Assembly (NCBI GenBank): GCA_964017185.1
Contig: OZ024872.1
Location: 63,109,817-63,173,816 of the forward strand
DNA length: 64,000 nt
Direction: 5' to 3'
From: Rugalucina vietnamica
Lineage: Eukaryota > Mollusca > Bivalvia > Lucinida > Lucinidae
Under the pieces are notes generated by a model that was given only the letters and a program-made list of their open reading frames with translations, did no database searches and was not told the DNA's origin. A program made the translations under genes and the position numbers. Below, in pieces: positions 31,101 through 43,326 of the stretch (its first letter is position 1; each line of letters starts with the position of its first letter).

Positions 31101-34100
31101 TATCAGAGAGGATTAATTGAAATGGTTTGAAAAGAGTGGGAATGTATACACATGGAAATAAGTTAGGGAACACCTGTAATAATGTGCCTACCAACTTTGG
31201 ACTGTATATATCCTTCTTTGTAAACTTTATGAAGAATGTTTTGACAATTTGTCAGAATCTGTAGTCTCCAAAGTTGCTTCTATGTAAAAATGGTTAGCAT
31301 CAAACATAAACTGCGACGGAGAGTGGCCATCTTTGATACAGAAAATGTTTGCTAAATTTAAGAAACGCACTGCTAGTATAACTTCATTATTTGAACACAC
31401 GTTGCCGTAAGTTTTCGTAAGCATAAAGCTGAGACACTGCTTGTGGAACTTTGATAATAAATTCTTTATTTTCTGACTGACTGTCGGCGGTAGACCCATA
31501 CTTTTCCGGGGGTATGTTTCATGCCTACGTTTTGTTCTTTGGGTATACATTTTGCAGGTTGTAAATGTGGGGCCAGATATTCGATATGACCCTTTAGGAA
31601 TCTCAACATGTACGTTCTGGTTATAGTGTCCTAGCGGAATTATTCTTTGACGGCTTTATTTGCAAACTTTCCAAGAATTTTGCTTTCCATAGAAATAAAT
31701 GCAAACTGTAGACTTTGTATGATTAGTTGGTTTTGAGATGAAGCATGAAGTTTTAGATTTGAAGTCGTTTATTCATTCAGAACGATCAGATAACATTTTA
31801 TACCTGTTTTGCTTTCAAAAACTGAGTTTTGCGGAGTGCAGAAGCAAAAAGGCAAACTTGTATTCAGTAAAAGTGGTGTTTTTCACACATGGCATATTGT
31901 ATCCTCTATAGCACAAAGACAAATGTTGTGAATTTCCATAAACTGTTCTGTAGCTAGGCCAAGGTATGAAGTATATGTGATAAAAAATTCAGTATCGCCA
32001 GAAAAAAGGAAAATGTATTTTTTTCAAACTTCCCCAAGGACTAAAAGTGTTCCCTAACTTATTTCCATGTGTGTATCTTGTCGCTTGCCAAAAGATGAAT
32101 AACAGTCTCAATTTCAACAGTTATGGTTCTAACGATAGCGAAGTGGTGAAATTGTTACGACCTAGCGTAACTAGACAGGTACAGCGAAAAACAACCAAGT
32201 AATTTAAACTTAACAATATTTAATCAAACAAATAAATGCTGCAAATACATACAAACAAACAAACAGATAAGTAAATAAATAAATAAATAACTTACAAAGT
32301 TAATGTCAAATAAGTCCTTGTCCCTCAAATGTAAGTCCACAATCCAGTAACCAGAATATGAGCACATGTATATTTTAATCCACACAAAACACTAGTGAAA
32401 CAACCAAAATTATATACTTTAAATCACTTCAAATTTCTGAATACCTACGACTGAATTGGGACCTATATTTATACATCTAAGGAAATTCTCCAGGTTTCTA
32501 GAGAATGATATAATAAACTTTTCTCTAGAAAAGAAACGAACTAAACGAAAGTTCTTTTAAATTCTCCAAAGAGAATTTAGAATTCTCCAGAGAGAATTCA
32601 AGGCCGCAACGACCATCAAGACTAAACGAGAGTCCACTAGACCCTTCGAGATCTCAGTATACATAGTCCAAATATATTTTTAACTTATGGTAAAAAAAAA
32701 CACTCACTCCATTTTCATCTGGAATTATCCACAAAGTGCTCATAGAATTTTCTATACTTCTAAATTATATAACAGTGATAAAAATAATCAATGACATTCT
32801 TCTACAAAGTTCTAGATAATAAATTGTAGAAACATAAAAAGAAATATATATTAATTAATTGGGTTACTCCCCTTTGATTATATATATATAAATTATAAGT
32901 AATAGCTTTTAAAAGAATCAATATTATTGAATCAATTATATATAACACTTCCCCTCTTCAACGAAAAGAAAGTTTTGTGAAATAAAACTTTCTTTTGCAA
33001 TACTCATATGCAAACATACAAGGCAAAACTGTCAAGCTCTTGAAAGGGTGTCTGGAATTATATTATCTCTACCTTTTATGTGTCTAATGTCAAGATTGTG
33101 CTCTTGCAACATGAGACTCCATCTGAGCAAACGCTGATTCTTGTTTTTCATTTTGTGTATGAAGGTCAGTGGATTGTGATCACTGAAGACGACAATTGGT
33201 GAATTTGCAGAAGACAGATACACTTGAAAGTGTTGAAGGGCCAGAATAAGAGATAAACATTCTTTCTCTATAGTAGAATAATTTCTTTGATGTTTGTCAA
33301 ACTTCTTTGAAAAGTAACAAACAGGATGATCAACACCATTGTCATCTTCTTGTAACAATACACTGCCTGCACCAACATCACTTGCATCCACCGCCATTTT
33401 GAATTCTCTGTCAAAGCGTGGTGCTGATAGAACTGGAGCACTCTTAAGTATGGCCTTTAACTGATCAAAAGACTTCTGACAAGCCTCAGACCAAATATAC
33501 CTGACCTTCTTACCAAGTAAATTTGTCAAAGGCTCAGCTATAACTGAAAAATTATTACAGAACTTTCTGTAATATCCAGCCATACCCAAAAAGCGCATCA
33601 GTTGCCGTTTTCCTGTAGGTACAGGAAAATCTGATATAGCCTCAACTTTGGCTTCTACAGGTCTGACCTGACCTTGTCCAACAATATGTCCTAGAAATGT
33701 CAAACTAGCATGGCAAAATTCACTTTTCGGTAAGTTTATTGTCAGTTTAGCATCACTGAGTCTTTTGAAGAATTCTCTGATGATCTCCAGGTGTTGTTTC
33801 CACTCTTCACTGTAGATGATGGCATCGTCGATGTAAGCTTTACACCCATCCAGACCGAAAATCAAACTATTAACCAAGCGAACCAAGCAACATTTCAGCG
33901 CTTTCAGTTTATTTCGAAATTGTCTTTCTGTAGTAACACATTCTAAAATCTCCTTTGGACTGTCTGTATATGGAATCTGCCAAAACCTTTTCAATAGATC
34001 GAATTTTGTCACATATTTGGCGTGACCAATGTTGTCGATGCAGTCATCAATTCTTGGTATGGGAAATGTGTCCGTTTTTGTGACAGAATTTACTTTTCTG

Positions 34101-37100
34101 TAGTCTGTGCACATTCGAAATGTCCCATCAGATTTTGGCACAAGTATACAAGGAGAACTCCATTCACTTTGACTAGGTTCTATAAAGTCATTGTCCAGCA
34201 AATACTTAACTTCTTTCCTGAGATATTGTTGTCTTTCAGGATGAAGTCTATACGGATGTTGTTTCACCGGTTTTGCTCCTTCAATAATGTCTACATCATG
34301 GTAGATTTTATCGGTTCTGGATGGAATGTCCGGAAATAAGTGCTCATATTCAAGAATTAATTGTTTTAGTTCATGTTTCTTGTCCGGATCTAGATGTGAC
34401 AGTTTCTGATCGAGGTCATGCAGAATGTCAGAATTCTGGAGTTTTGAGGATAATGGTTCACAGTTCACAGAGTTCATTTCTTCAAAGTCTGTCTGATTTT
34501 GTTCATGAGGGACAGAATTAACTATGCTTACTGAGGAAATAACTGAACTATCATTATCACTATCCCTATCAATGTACTTTTTAAGCATGTTAATATGACA
34601 TAATTGTTTTTGCTTGCGCCTCCCAGGAGTGTTAACAATGTAATTTACATCACTTAATTTTTTCTCAACAGTATATGGACCATAATATCTAGCTTGTAAT
34701 GGCCTGCCAGGAATGGGCAAAAGAGCAATCACCTTGTCTCCAGGTTCAAAATTTCTGTTCTGAGCATTTTCATCAAAATGCAACTTCATTTTGCTCTGAG
34801 CTGACTTAAGATTGGACCGAGCAACTTCCCAAGCTTTTGTCAATCTAGTTTTGAAGTCAGACACATACTGAAGTAAGTTCAAAGGACTGTCATTACTTGA
34901 AAGAAACTTCTCTTTCATAAGTTTTAAAGGTCCACGAACAGTGTGTCCGAAAACAAGTTCAAACGGACTGAACCCAAGAGACTCTTGTACTGACTCTCTG
35001 ACAGCAAATAATAGCAAATGTATGCCTTCATCTCAATCTTTTTCGGTGTCAAAACAGTAAGATCTGATCATGTTCTTCAAAGTTTGATGGAATCTTTCCA
35101 AAGCACCTTGACTTTCAGGATGATAAGCTGATGACTTGTATTGTTTAATGCCAAGTTCATGCATTACTTGCTGAAATGTTCCTGACATAAAATTGGAACC
35201 CTGATCTGATTGGACTGATTTTGGAAGACCTACAAGTGTGAAAAACTTTACAAGAGCCTTAACTATTGTTTTCGTCTTGATATTCCTGAGTGGAATTGCT
35301 TCAGGAAAACGTGTTGAAGCACACATTATAGTCAAGAGATATTGGCAACCTGATTTAGTCTTGGGTAACGGACCTACACAGTCAATGATAATCCTACTAA
35401 ATGGTTCATCAAATGCAGGAATAGGCTGTAAATTAGCTTTTGGAATAGTCTGATTAGGTTTTCCTACCATTTGACAAGTGTGACAGGATTTGCAATGTTG
35501 GGAAACATCAGATTTTAATCCTGGCCAGTAGAAATGCTTGAGAATTTTGTGGTAAGTCTTATTTATCCCTAAATGACCTGACATGGGAGTTTCATGGGCC
35601 AAGTTTAAGATTTCAGGACGATAAGCCTTAGGAACCACAATTTGGTGATTTATGGTCCATTCGTCTTCCGCTGAAACATCAGGAGGACGCCATTTTCTCA
35701 TTAAGATGTCATTTTTGACATAAAAACAAACAGGAACCTGAGAAATTTCATTTTCATCTAAAGCCCTTTCAAATAAAGGCGAGATTTCAGGATCACTGTG
35801 CTGTTCTTGACAAAGTTGTGACCTTGACATTTGGTCGTAACCTTGGTCAAAAATTGAAGGTGAAAGGTCATTGTCTGACCTTTGATTGTTGAAGTCAGTT
35901 TGACTTGGAGAAAGAGATTTTGAAATCTCATCATGAAAAGACTGACCTATAAAAGTGTCAGTTAAGTCAATATCCTGTATCCCATCATTCAATTTGACTT
36001 TTTTTGCCATAGCCCTTGTAACGGCACATGAAGGGTAAAGATCAGGAATTTCCTGCTCAATGGGATCAGGCAATTGATCCTCACAAGGTGTATTGGTCAA
36101 AAGTGGGTTTACCACAACCTTATCTCCGGCTAAGTCATTGCCTAATAGCAAGTGAACACCTTTAAAAGGTAAAGAAGGCCTAATACCTACAGCCACAGGA
36201 CCAGAAACTAAGTCTGAAGACAAATAAATGTTATGGAGCGGTACATTAACAAATCCACACTCTACTCCCTGAATAAGGACACTTGTCCCAGTTGAAGTCT
36301 TCTCGGAAAAAGGCAGGGTATCTGCTAAAATAAGAGACTGAGAAGCTCCGGTATCTCGTAAGATTTTAATAGGGGTAGACTGGGCAGAATCACTAGTAAG
36401 TGACACAAAACCTTCTGATAAGAATGGTTCATAAATCTCCATAATACAATCAGTCGCAGACGTTTTGGCCAAAATAGGATTTTCATCCTGAATAATCGAC
36501 TGTGGTTTTGACCTTAAAGAAGTAAGACCTGTTGGTCTAGAATTATTTTGATTTTGTCTCTCTTTTCTTCTTTTCAAAGTTTCACATTCAGAAATGACGT
36601 GACCGTCACCTTTACAATAATTGCAAAACAGCCGGGGTGAGTATGAGGATCTTTGACCTTTGTTTTCACTAGTATCTTTATTTTTAGGATTATGTGAAGG
36701 ACTGGAACTATCAGCTGTTAGTCCAGCTTGTGGTTGTGGATTAGGTTGAGGAGAATTATTTCTCTGTTGAGGGTTAAATGGTTTTGACTGAGGTGTATTA
36801 GGTTTAAATTGAGGGTTAAAAGGTTTCTTGTAAGGCTTATTTACAAAAGACACCTTATGAGTCAAAGCATAATCATCAGCTAATCGTGCTGCTACATCTA
36901 AAGTTTCTACTTCCCTTTCGTCAAGAAAAGATTTGACATCAGAGTGTATGCATCGTTTGAACTCTTCAACAAGCATGAGCTGTCTTAATTTTGCATGATC
37001 AGACTTTACATCCTTTGAAGAACACCACCTATCAAATAATTGCTCCTTAGTTCTAGCAAATTCTACATGGGTTTGGTCATGTTCTTTCCTACAATTTCTG

Positions 37101-40100
37101 AATTTCTGCCTATAAGCTTCAGGTACTAACTCATAAGCCTTAAGAATCAGATTTTTGACTGTGTCATAATCTGAACTTTGATCAAGTGGAAGCTGAGTGT
37201 AAATTTCTCGAGCTTTACCAATAACAACACTCTGTAGAAGCAAGGTCCAATGCTCTTTTGGCCATTTCAAATTTTCTGCTACCTTCTCAAAATGTAAAAA
37301 ATACTTATCTACCTCTTTTTCTTGAAATGGAGGAACGAGCCTGATATGTTTTGTAACATCAAATACTTTACTAGGATCAAAAGACACAGGAGGCATTGAT
37401 TTACTGCTTAATTCAAGCTCTTTCATTTTTATCTCATAATGCATTTTCTCTTTTTCAAGTTCTACTCTTTCTAACATTTCTCTGTGTTTTTCCTTCTCTC
37501 GTTCTTCCATTTCCCTTTGCTTTGCCTTTTCCCTTTCTTCCATATCTATTTTTTCCTTTGCAAGCCTTTCTTCTAACTCTCTTTGTTTTTCTCTTTCCCT
37601 TTCTTCAAATGCTAACTTTTGTTTTTCAAGCTCTAACTTTTCTTTTTGCATTCTTTCTTCCCTTTCTTCCTTATCTGCCCTTCTTTTTTCTTCAAATTCT
37701 AATCTTAATTTTTCCAGTTCAAGATGCCTTTTTAATTCTAACTCTTTCAGCTGTATGTCGGTTTGTGAGACCATAATTAGAGATGTAGCTGAGGGTTCAA
37801 AAAATTCCTCATCAACAAGAAACTGAATGATAACATTCTTAATTTCACGTTTTAACATAGATGTTTTGACATCAGGTATGCTATAATGACTAGCAATGTC
37901 TAAAAGATCACTCTTTTTGGCCAAGTTTAACAGCTCTTGAGAAGGCGCAGCAATGAAATCTTCAAGTTTGAATAACATGGTTGCTTTTTGCTGGTATGAC
38001 AAACAATAAATATCTTTTCAAATTCAGAATAAAATAGGTGCACAAAATGTTCAATCCCGGCTCAGAGCCCCCAAAATCTGTTACGACCTAGCGTAACTAG
38101 ACAGGTACAGCGAAAAACAACCAAGTAATTTAAACTTAACAATATTTAATCAAACAAATAAATGCTGCAAATACATACAAACAAACAAACAGATAAGTAA
38201 ATAAATAAATAAATAACTTACAAAGTTAATGTCAAATAAGTCCTTGTCCCTCAAATGTAAGTCCACAATCCAGTAACCAGAATATGAGCACATGTATATT
38301 TTAATCCACACAAAACACTAGTGAAACAACCAAAATTATATACTTTAAATCACTTCAAATTTCTGAATACCTACGACTGAATTGGGACCTATATTTATAC
38401 ATCTAAGGAAATTCTCCAGGTTTCTAGAGAATGATATAATAAACTTTTCTCTAGAAAAGAAACGAACTAAACGAAAGTTCTTTTAAATTCTCCAAAGAGA
38501 ATTTAGAATTCTCCAGAGAGAATTCAAGGCCGCAACGACCATCAAGACTAAACGAGAGTCCACTAGACCCTTCGAGATCTCAGTATACATAGTCCAAATA
38601 TATTTTTAACTTATGGTAAAAAAAAAACACTCACTCCATTTTCATCAGGAATTATCCACAAAGTGCTCATAGAATTTTCTATACTTCTAAATTATATAAC
38701 AGTGATAAAAATAATCAATGACATTCTTCTACAAAGTTCTAGATAATAAATTGTAGAAACATAAAAAGAAATATATATTAATTAATTGGGTTACTCCCCT
38801 TTGATTATATATATATAAATTATAAGTAATAGCTTTTAAAAGAATCAATATTATTGAATCAATTATATATAACAAAATGTAAAAAAACGCACGTGTGTTG
38901 CATTACATTTGGAATAGAAACGCTCATATTAAATGCTTTTTGCTACTGTGCCATTTATCTTAAAACTCATAGTAGTGGCTTAAATCACTATTTCTTTCAG
39001 CTATGATTGTTTACTATAAAACAGATTAATAGTAATAGATATTCGTACCTCCCATCATCGCGTTGGGATTGAACATACTCATTCCCCCACTGCTACCACC
39101 AGAGGTTGACCCACTCCCTCCGCTGGTGCTCCCGCCCATCATAGCACTGGGGTTAAACATGCTCATACCACCACTGCTACCACCAGAGCTGGATGAGCCG
39201 GAGCTAGTACCACTACCACTGCCACCACCCATCATCTGGTTCGGGTCGAAGTTGAAACCACTGGTACAAAATAGCATACGGGTAAATGCAATCATAACGA
39301 TACCTTAAAGCATATAAGTACAACATCGGTTTTACGTTCTGAAACAGCAAACATTGCTTTATTTAATTTGCTACAACTATAAGTCAGAAAACTTCTTCAT
39401 TTGTGTGTAGGTTGGGGTGGACATGTATTTTGTTGTTGCTATCTCTGAGGCTTTCATTTATCTATCTTCGAATCGAATAAGTATTCTTACCTTGAGCCAG
39501 AACCACTTGATCCACCTGTCTGTCCAAAGCCACTCCCCGACCCCCCGGAACCACCTGTCTGCCCGCCACCACTCCCTGACCCTACAGACCCGCCTGTCTG
39601 ACCGCCACCACTTAACATGGCATTACCACCTCCCAAGATTGAACTAGAGCCTGACATCATGCCCTGGGCTCCACCCATTAGAGATGAAGCATCCATTTTA
39701 CTGGAGTCTGTTTTTCCTCCAGCACCTAGAAAATAGTAGCGTCGACTTAGAAAATCATATGACAGTTTTTGCCCGCAAATGGAGACACTAATAATCAAGT
39801 ACCTTATTTGAATACTCTAAAGGACCTTAACCGAACCCGTAACATACATACGGGTTCACAATCAAATAGAAAAGAAGCCAACAAGTGCATTATACACCGG
39901 AAACTGTCGAGTATACCATCTTCGTTAGTTTTACTACTATTCTGTAAAATATCTGAAGTGAAGTTCAGATCTTAGACGCTGGCAACTGAATAGGTGTTTT
40001 ACATTCAAGTAACCATTGTATTATTGTCTCGTCAGTCAAACGATGGTATATTCAAATATATCAAAGAATACTATTTACCTCCAAACATGTTCAAACTCAT

Positions 40101-43100
40101 GCCTTGAGTTCCCATCTGGGTGTTCACTGCACCAGGGTCAAAGTTACCAGGCCCCTTTGCTCCTGTATATTAAGATAAAAACACAACTAGCGCAACTGAT
40201 GAGTAAAATATGCGATGGAATATTTGCTCGTAAAACGACAAAGCTGTATGATTCGTCGTAGTGACTATTGAACATTTAAATATGAGGAAATCTCAATCTA
40301 AACATTCTTCGTATTGCATTAAAACATTCAAACGGCGTAATTATCCATAATAAAATAACGGTTTATTTTTATTAGTCAATGACAAAAGAACAACCAGTAT
40401 TACCTGTCTGAGACTGGGGTCCCATCAGTTGGTTCATGTCTTTTCCTACATTGTATTAAAATTAAAAAGAAAACTTGGATAGAAATTGAATAATGTGATC
40501 GAGACTAGGTTTGATGAATAAAAAATGGCGGAAGAAAAGTAAAAAACAGCATTGAAATTATTTTAGCATGCTAACATAACTAGAAAATTTATCATTTAAA
40601 CGACTAATTTATTTTCATTGAAAGAAAAATTCAACTTTTTCAGACTTTGGTCACCTAAACTTTATATTATGCAATTTCAGTGGTGACATTACAATAATAG
40701 TTGTCCTAAAACGTATCGTCGGCTGAGTGCTATAGTGTTCTATCTCCATTTTTCAACATTTCGAGAAAATTGGGTTCAAAGGTTTGAGACCCTCAAATAA
40801 GGTCAAAATGTTCGTATTCAGAGTGAACATGCATTATGAACATGTCTTTCTGTCTAAATGAGCTTAATTAATAAAATTAGCGGTGAAAGTGAAGTAATTT
40901 TGGAAAAAATAGGAATTTTGTGTTTGGACATAAAACATTTTGCATAAAAATGTCCTTATTTTTTCATGACACGGAGAAAGAACATTTTGGTGACCCAGAT
41001 TCCATAGCAAGCAATGCAGAATTTTCTCTTGTTTATAAGTGCAATAAAAATATATAATAATTATCCAAAGTAAGCCTTAAAGGCTGAATACTAATTATTA
41101 ATCTATGTATCTCAACATACCCTTAAAAGTCTTCATTGTATGTATCCTAGATATCATATAATACGTCCAATACCGAATGGAACCAATGGCATAGTAGCAT
41201 TTGACCATGTGACCCAAAATGTCATGTGACTGAATTACTCCAAATGCAGACATCTCATTGGTCGAAATGGAGATAGAACAATACAGCATTACAATTTCGG
41301 GCCATTTTGGACATAGAACATGAAAGAACTGTTAATAACATAAAATCTAGACAGAAATATCAACATCTGACAACACTAGGAGATAGAACTTTTGATTCCG
41401 ATTCCAACGGTATATCACACTTAATATGACCCAAATATGGAGATAGAACACTATTGCACTCAGCCGACGGTATTTAGGGCATCGTAAATGTGAAAATCTG
41501 CATTTTGAAACAATTTTGTTGGTACCAGAATTACGTGTATTTTAGAAGAATCAAATCATATGCTTGAAAACGTCGTGACGAATAAACTCACCAAGCATAG
41601 GGTTAAGTGGATTAAACCCAGAGGTAGCCATAGAGTTAGTTTTGATTGGATCAAATGTACCAGTATTCCCACTGGAACTACCACTAGTCTGGCTTGCACC
41701 CGAAGACGAACTTCCACTTCCGCTCTGAGACTGGGTCTGACTTCCAGTCTGAGACTGAGAACCGGAAGAGCTTCCAAATGATGCTGCACTTGATCCACCA
41801 GAGCCAGTAGAACTACCAAAAGACGATGCGCTTGAGCCTGAAGGGCTACCAAAGGACGACGCGGCGGACCCGCCTGTAGAGCTACCAAATGATGATGCTG
41901 GGCTAGAACCTGACGAAGAAGAACCTCCTGAACCACTACTACCCATCTTGTTTGGGTCGAATGTTCCAGAACCTATTACACATGCAAAAATTATCTAAAT
42001 TATTTGATAAAGAATATCGGAGCTCTGGTCAACGATTTCAAACCGCGATCACGTGCATATCGGTACTAATTATAAGATGGAAATCGTCGTTTAAACTTGA
42101 AGTAAAACATAAGATATAAAATATTGTGTTCTAGGATACCTGCAGATGCAGAGCTTTGAGAGCCTGTTCCCGAACTTGCCGCGCCAGGGGCACCACCACC
42201 GGACCCTGATGCGGACCCAGTCCAGTTTGAAGCGCCTGGTGATAACTGTTGCTGGGCGTTCATCCCCATGCCGTTAGTGAAGGAAGGAGATGATCCGCCG
42301 CTTGAAGCTGCTCCCATACCAGAGTTGGCGGCGTTTGGGTCATACTTGCCGCCGGTATTGATCACATTGTTGGGATCATAGTGGGGCATTGAACCACCAG
42401 AGGAAGATCCACTGCCTGTACGAGAACAATATAATATTTTGTGGCGTATAAGTAGATAGTTGGGCGATGTAACTAAACTCATGCATGTTAATTTTGTAAA
42501 GCATATGTTTATGATGTGCATAAAATATCGTGTCAAAGAGGAAATGTGACACTTTGTGGAAAGTCCTGTTCAGTGCTTACCTTCTACATCTTGTTAAAGT
42601 AATAAGAGATTGTCCAGGAATTGACGGGACGGAAGGACCACTGCAAATGAATTCTAAATCAATAGAATACCACAAAATGACCAGTAAAAGACCTATTACA
42701 AATAAAATTAACGTTCAGGTAAATCATTCTTGCAGTTGTTCGATGACCCACACCAAATGAATACTAATACATGTATCTTACTTGTTGAGCCAGATGATGC
42801 ACCACCGGATTGAGTGGAACCACCGGACTGAGATTGACCAGAGGTGCCTCCGCCCATCATGGCAGCTGGATTAAACATCGATCCCGTACCTGAGGTAAAA
42901 TAATGCTGATATTTCAATAGACAGTGATTTTATAAAGGTTACTCAATATAATACACAAAAACATCGTCATGGACATCATTGTATGGTGTTATTATTATTA
43001 TTATTATTATTAGTAGTAGTAGTAGTAGTAGTGGTAGTAGTAGTAGTAGTAGTAGTAGTAGGAGTAGTAGAAGTAGTAGTAGTAGTAGTTGTAGTAGTCG

Positions 43101-43295
43101 TAGTATTTTATATTAGTATTATTAGTGTTGTTTTTTGCTGATGTTTTATTTGCCATCATGGCAGCTGGATTAAACATAGGAAATAATAATAATAATGCTG
43201 ATATTTCAATAGACTGTGATTTTATAAGTTACTCATGTGATACAGAAAACATCGTCATGGACATCATTGTATCGGGTCATTATTATTATTATCAT

Positions 43296-43326
<31 letters not shown>

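Larger units (their letters stand above)
32153..38874 (-). mobile_element. Gmr1-like Ty3/gypsy LTR retrotransposon
   Basis: This 6.7-kb element lies in the intron of gene B between exons 39049-39260 and 30945-31082, in the same orientation as the gene. Two LTRs of about 795 bp (32153-32947, 38079-38874) differ at about two positions. The ends are TG...CA, flanked by AAAT on both sides as a 4-bp target duplication. Internal order on the minus strand is coiled-coil Gag, zinc knuckle, protease, integrase, then reverse transcriptase and RNase H. Integrase before RT is the copia-type order, but the RT and RNase H are gypsy-type. That combination is known for the Gmr1 group of Ty3/gypsy elements. 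The coding region is one frame split by a TGA. Confidence 0.9.

Noticed and set aside
31227..31550. 107-codon minus frame as a transposase
   Set aside because: It lies inside a TIR element but shows no DDE/D, helix-turn-helix or zinc motif that I can recognise.
37396..37776. Phe/Leu-rich hydrophobic plus frame of 126 codons
   Set aside because: It is the antisense of the Glu/Lys-rich coiled coil in the retrotransposon Gag; purine-rich coding gives a spurious hydrophobic complement.
41556..41936. 126-codon Leu/Val/Gln-rich minus frame
   Set aside because: It is an alternative frame of the Gly/Ser-rich exon 41592-41972. The frame kept is the one continuous in phase with the flanking exons.
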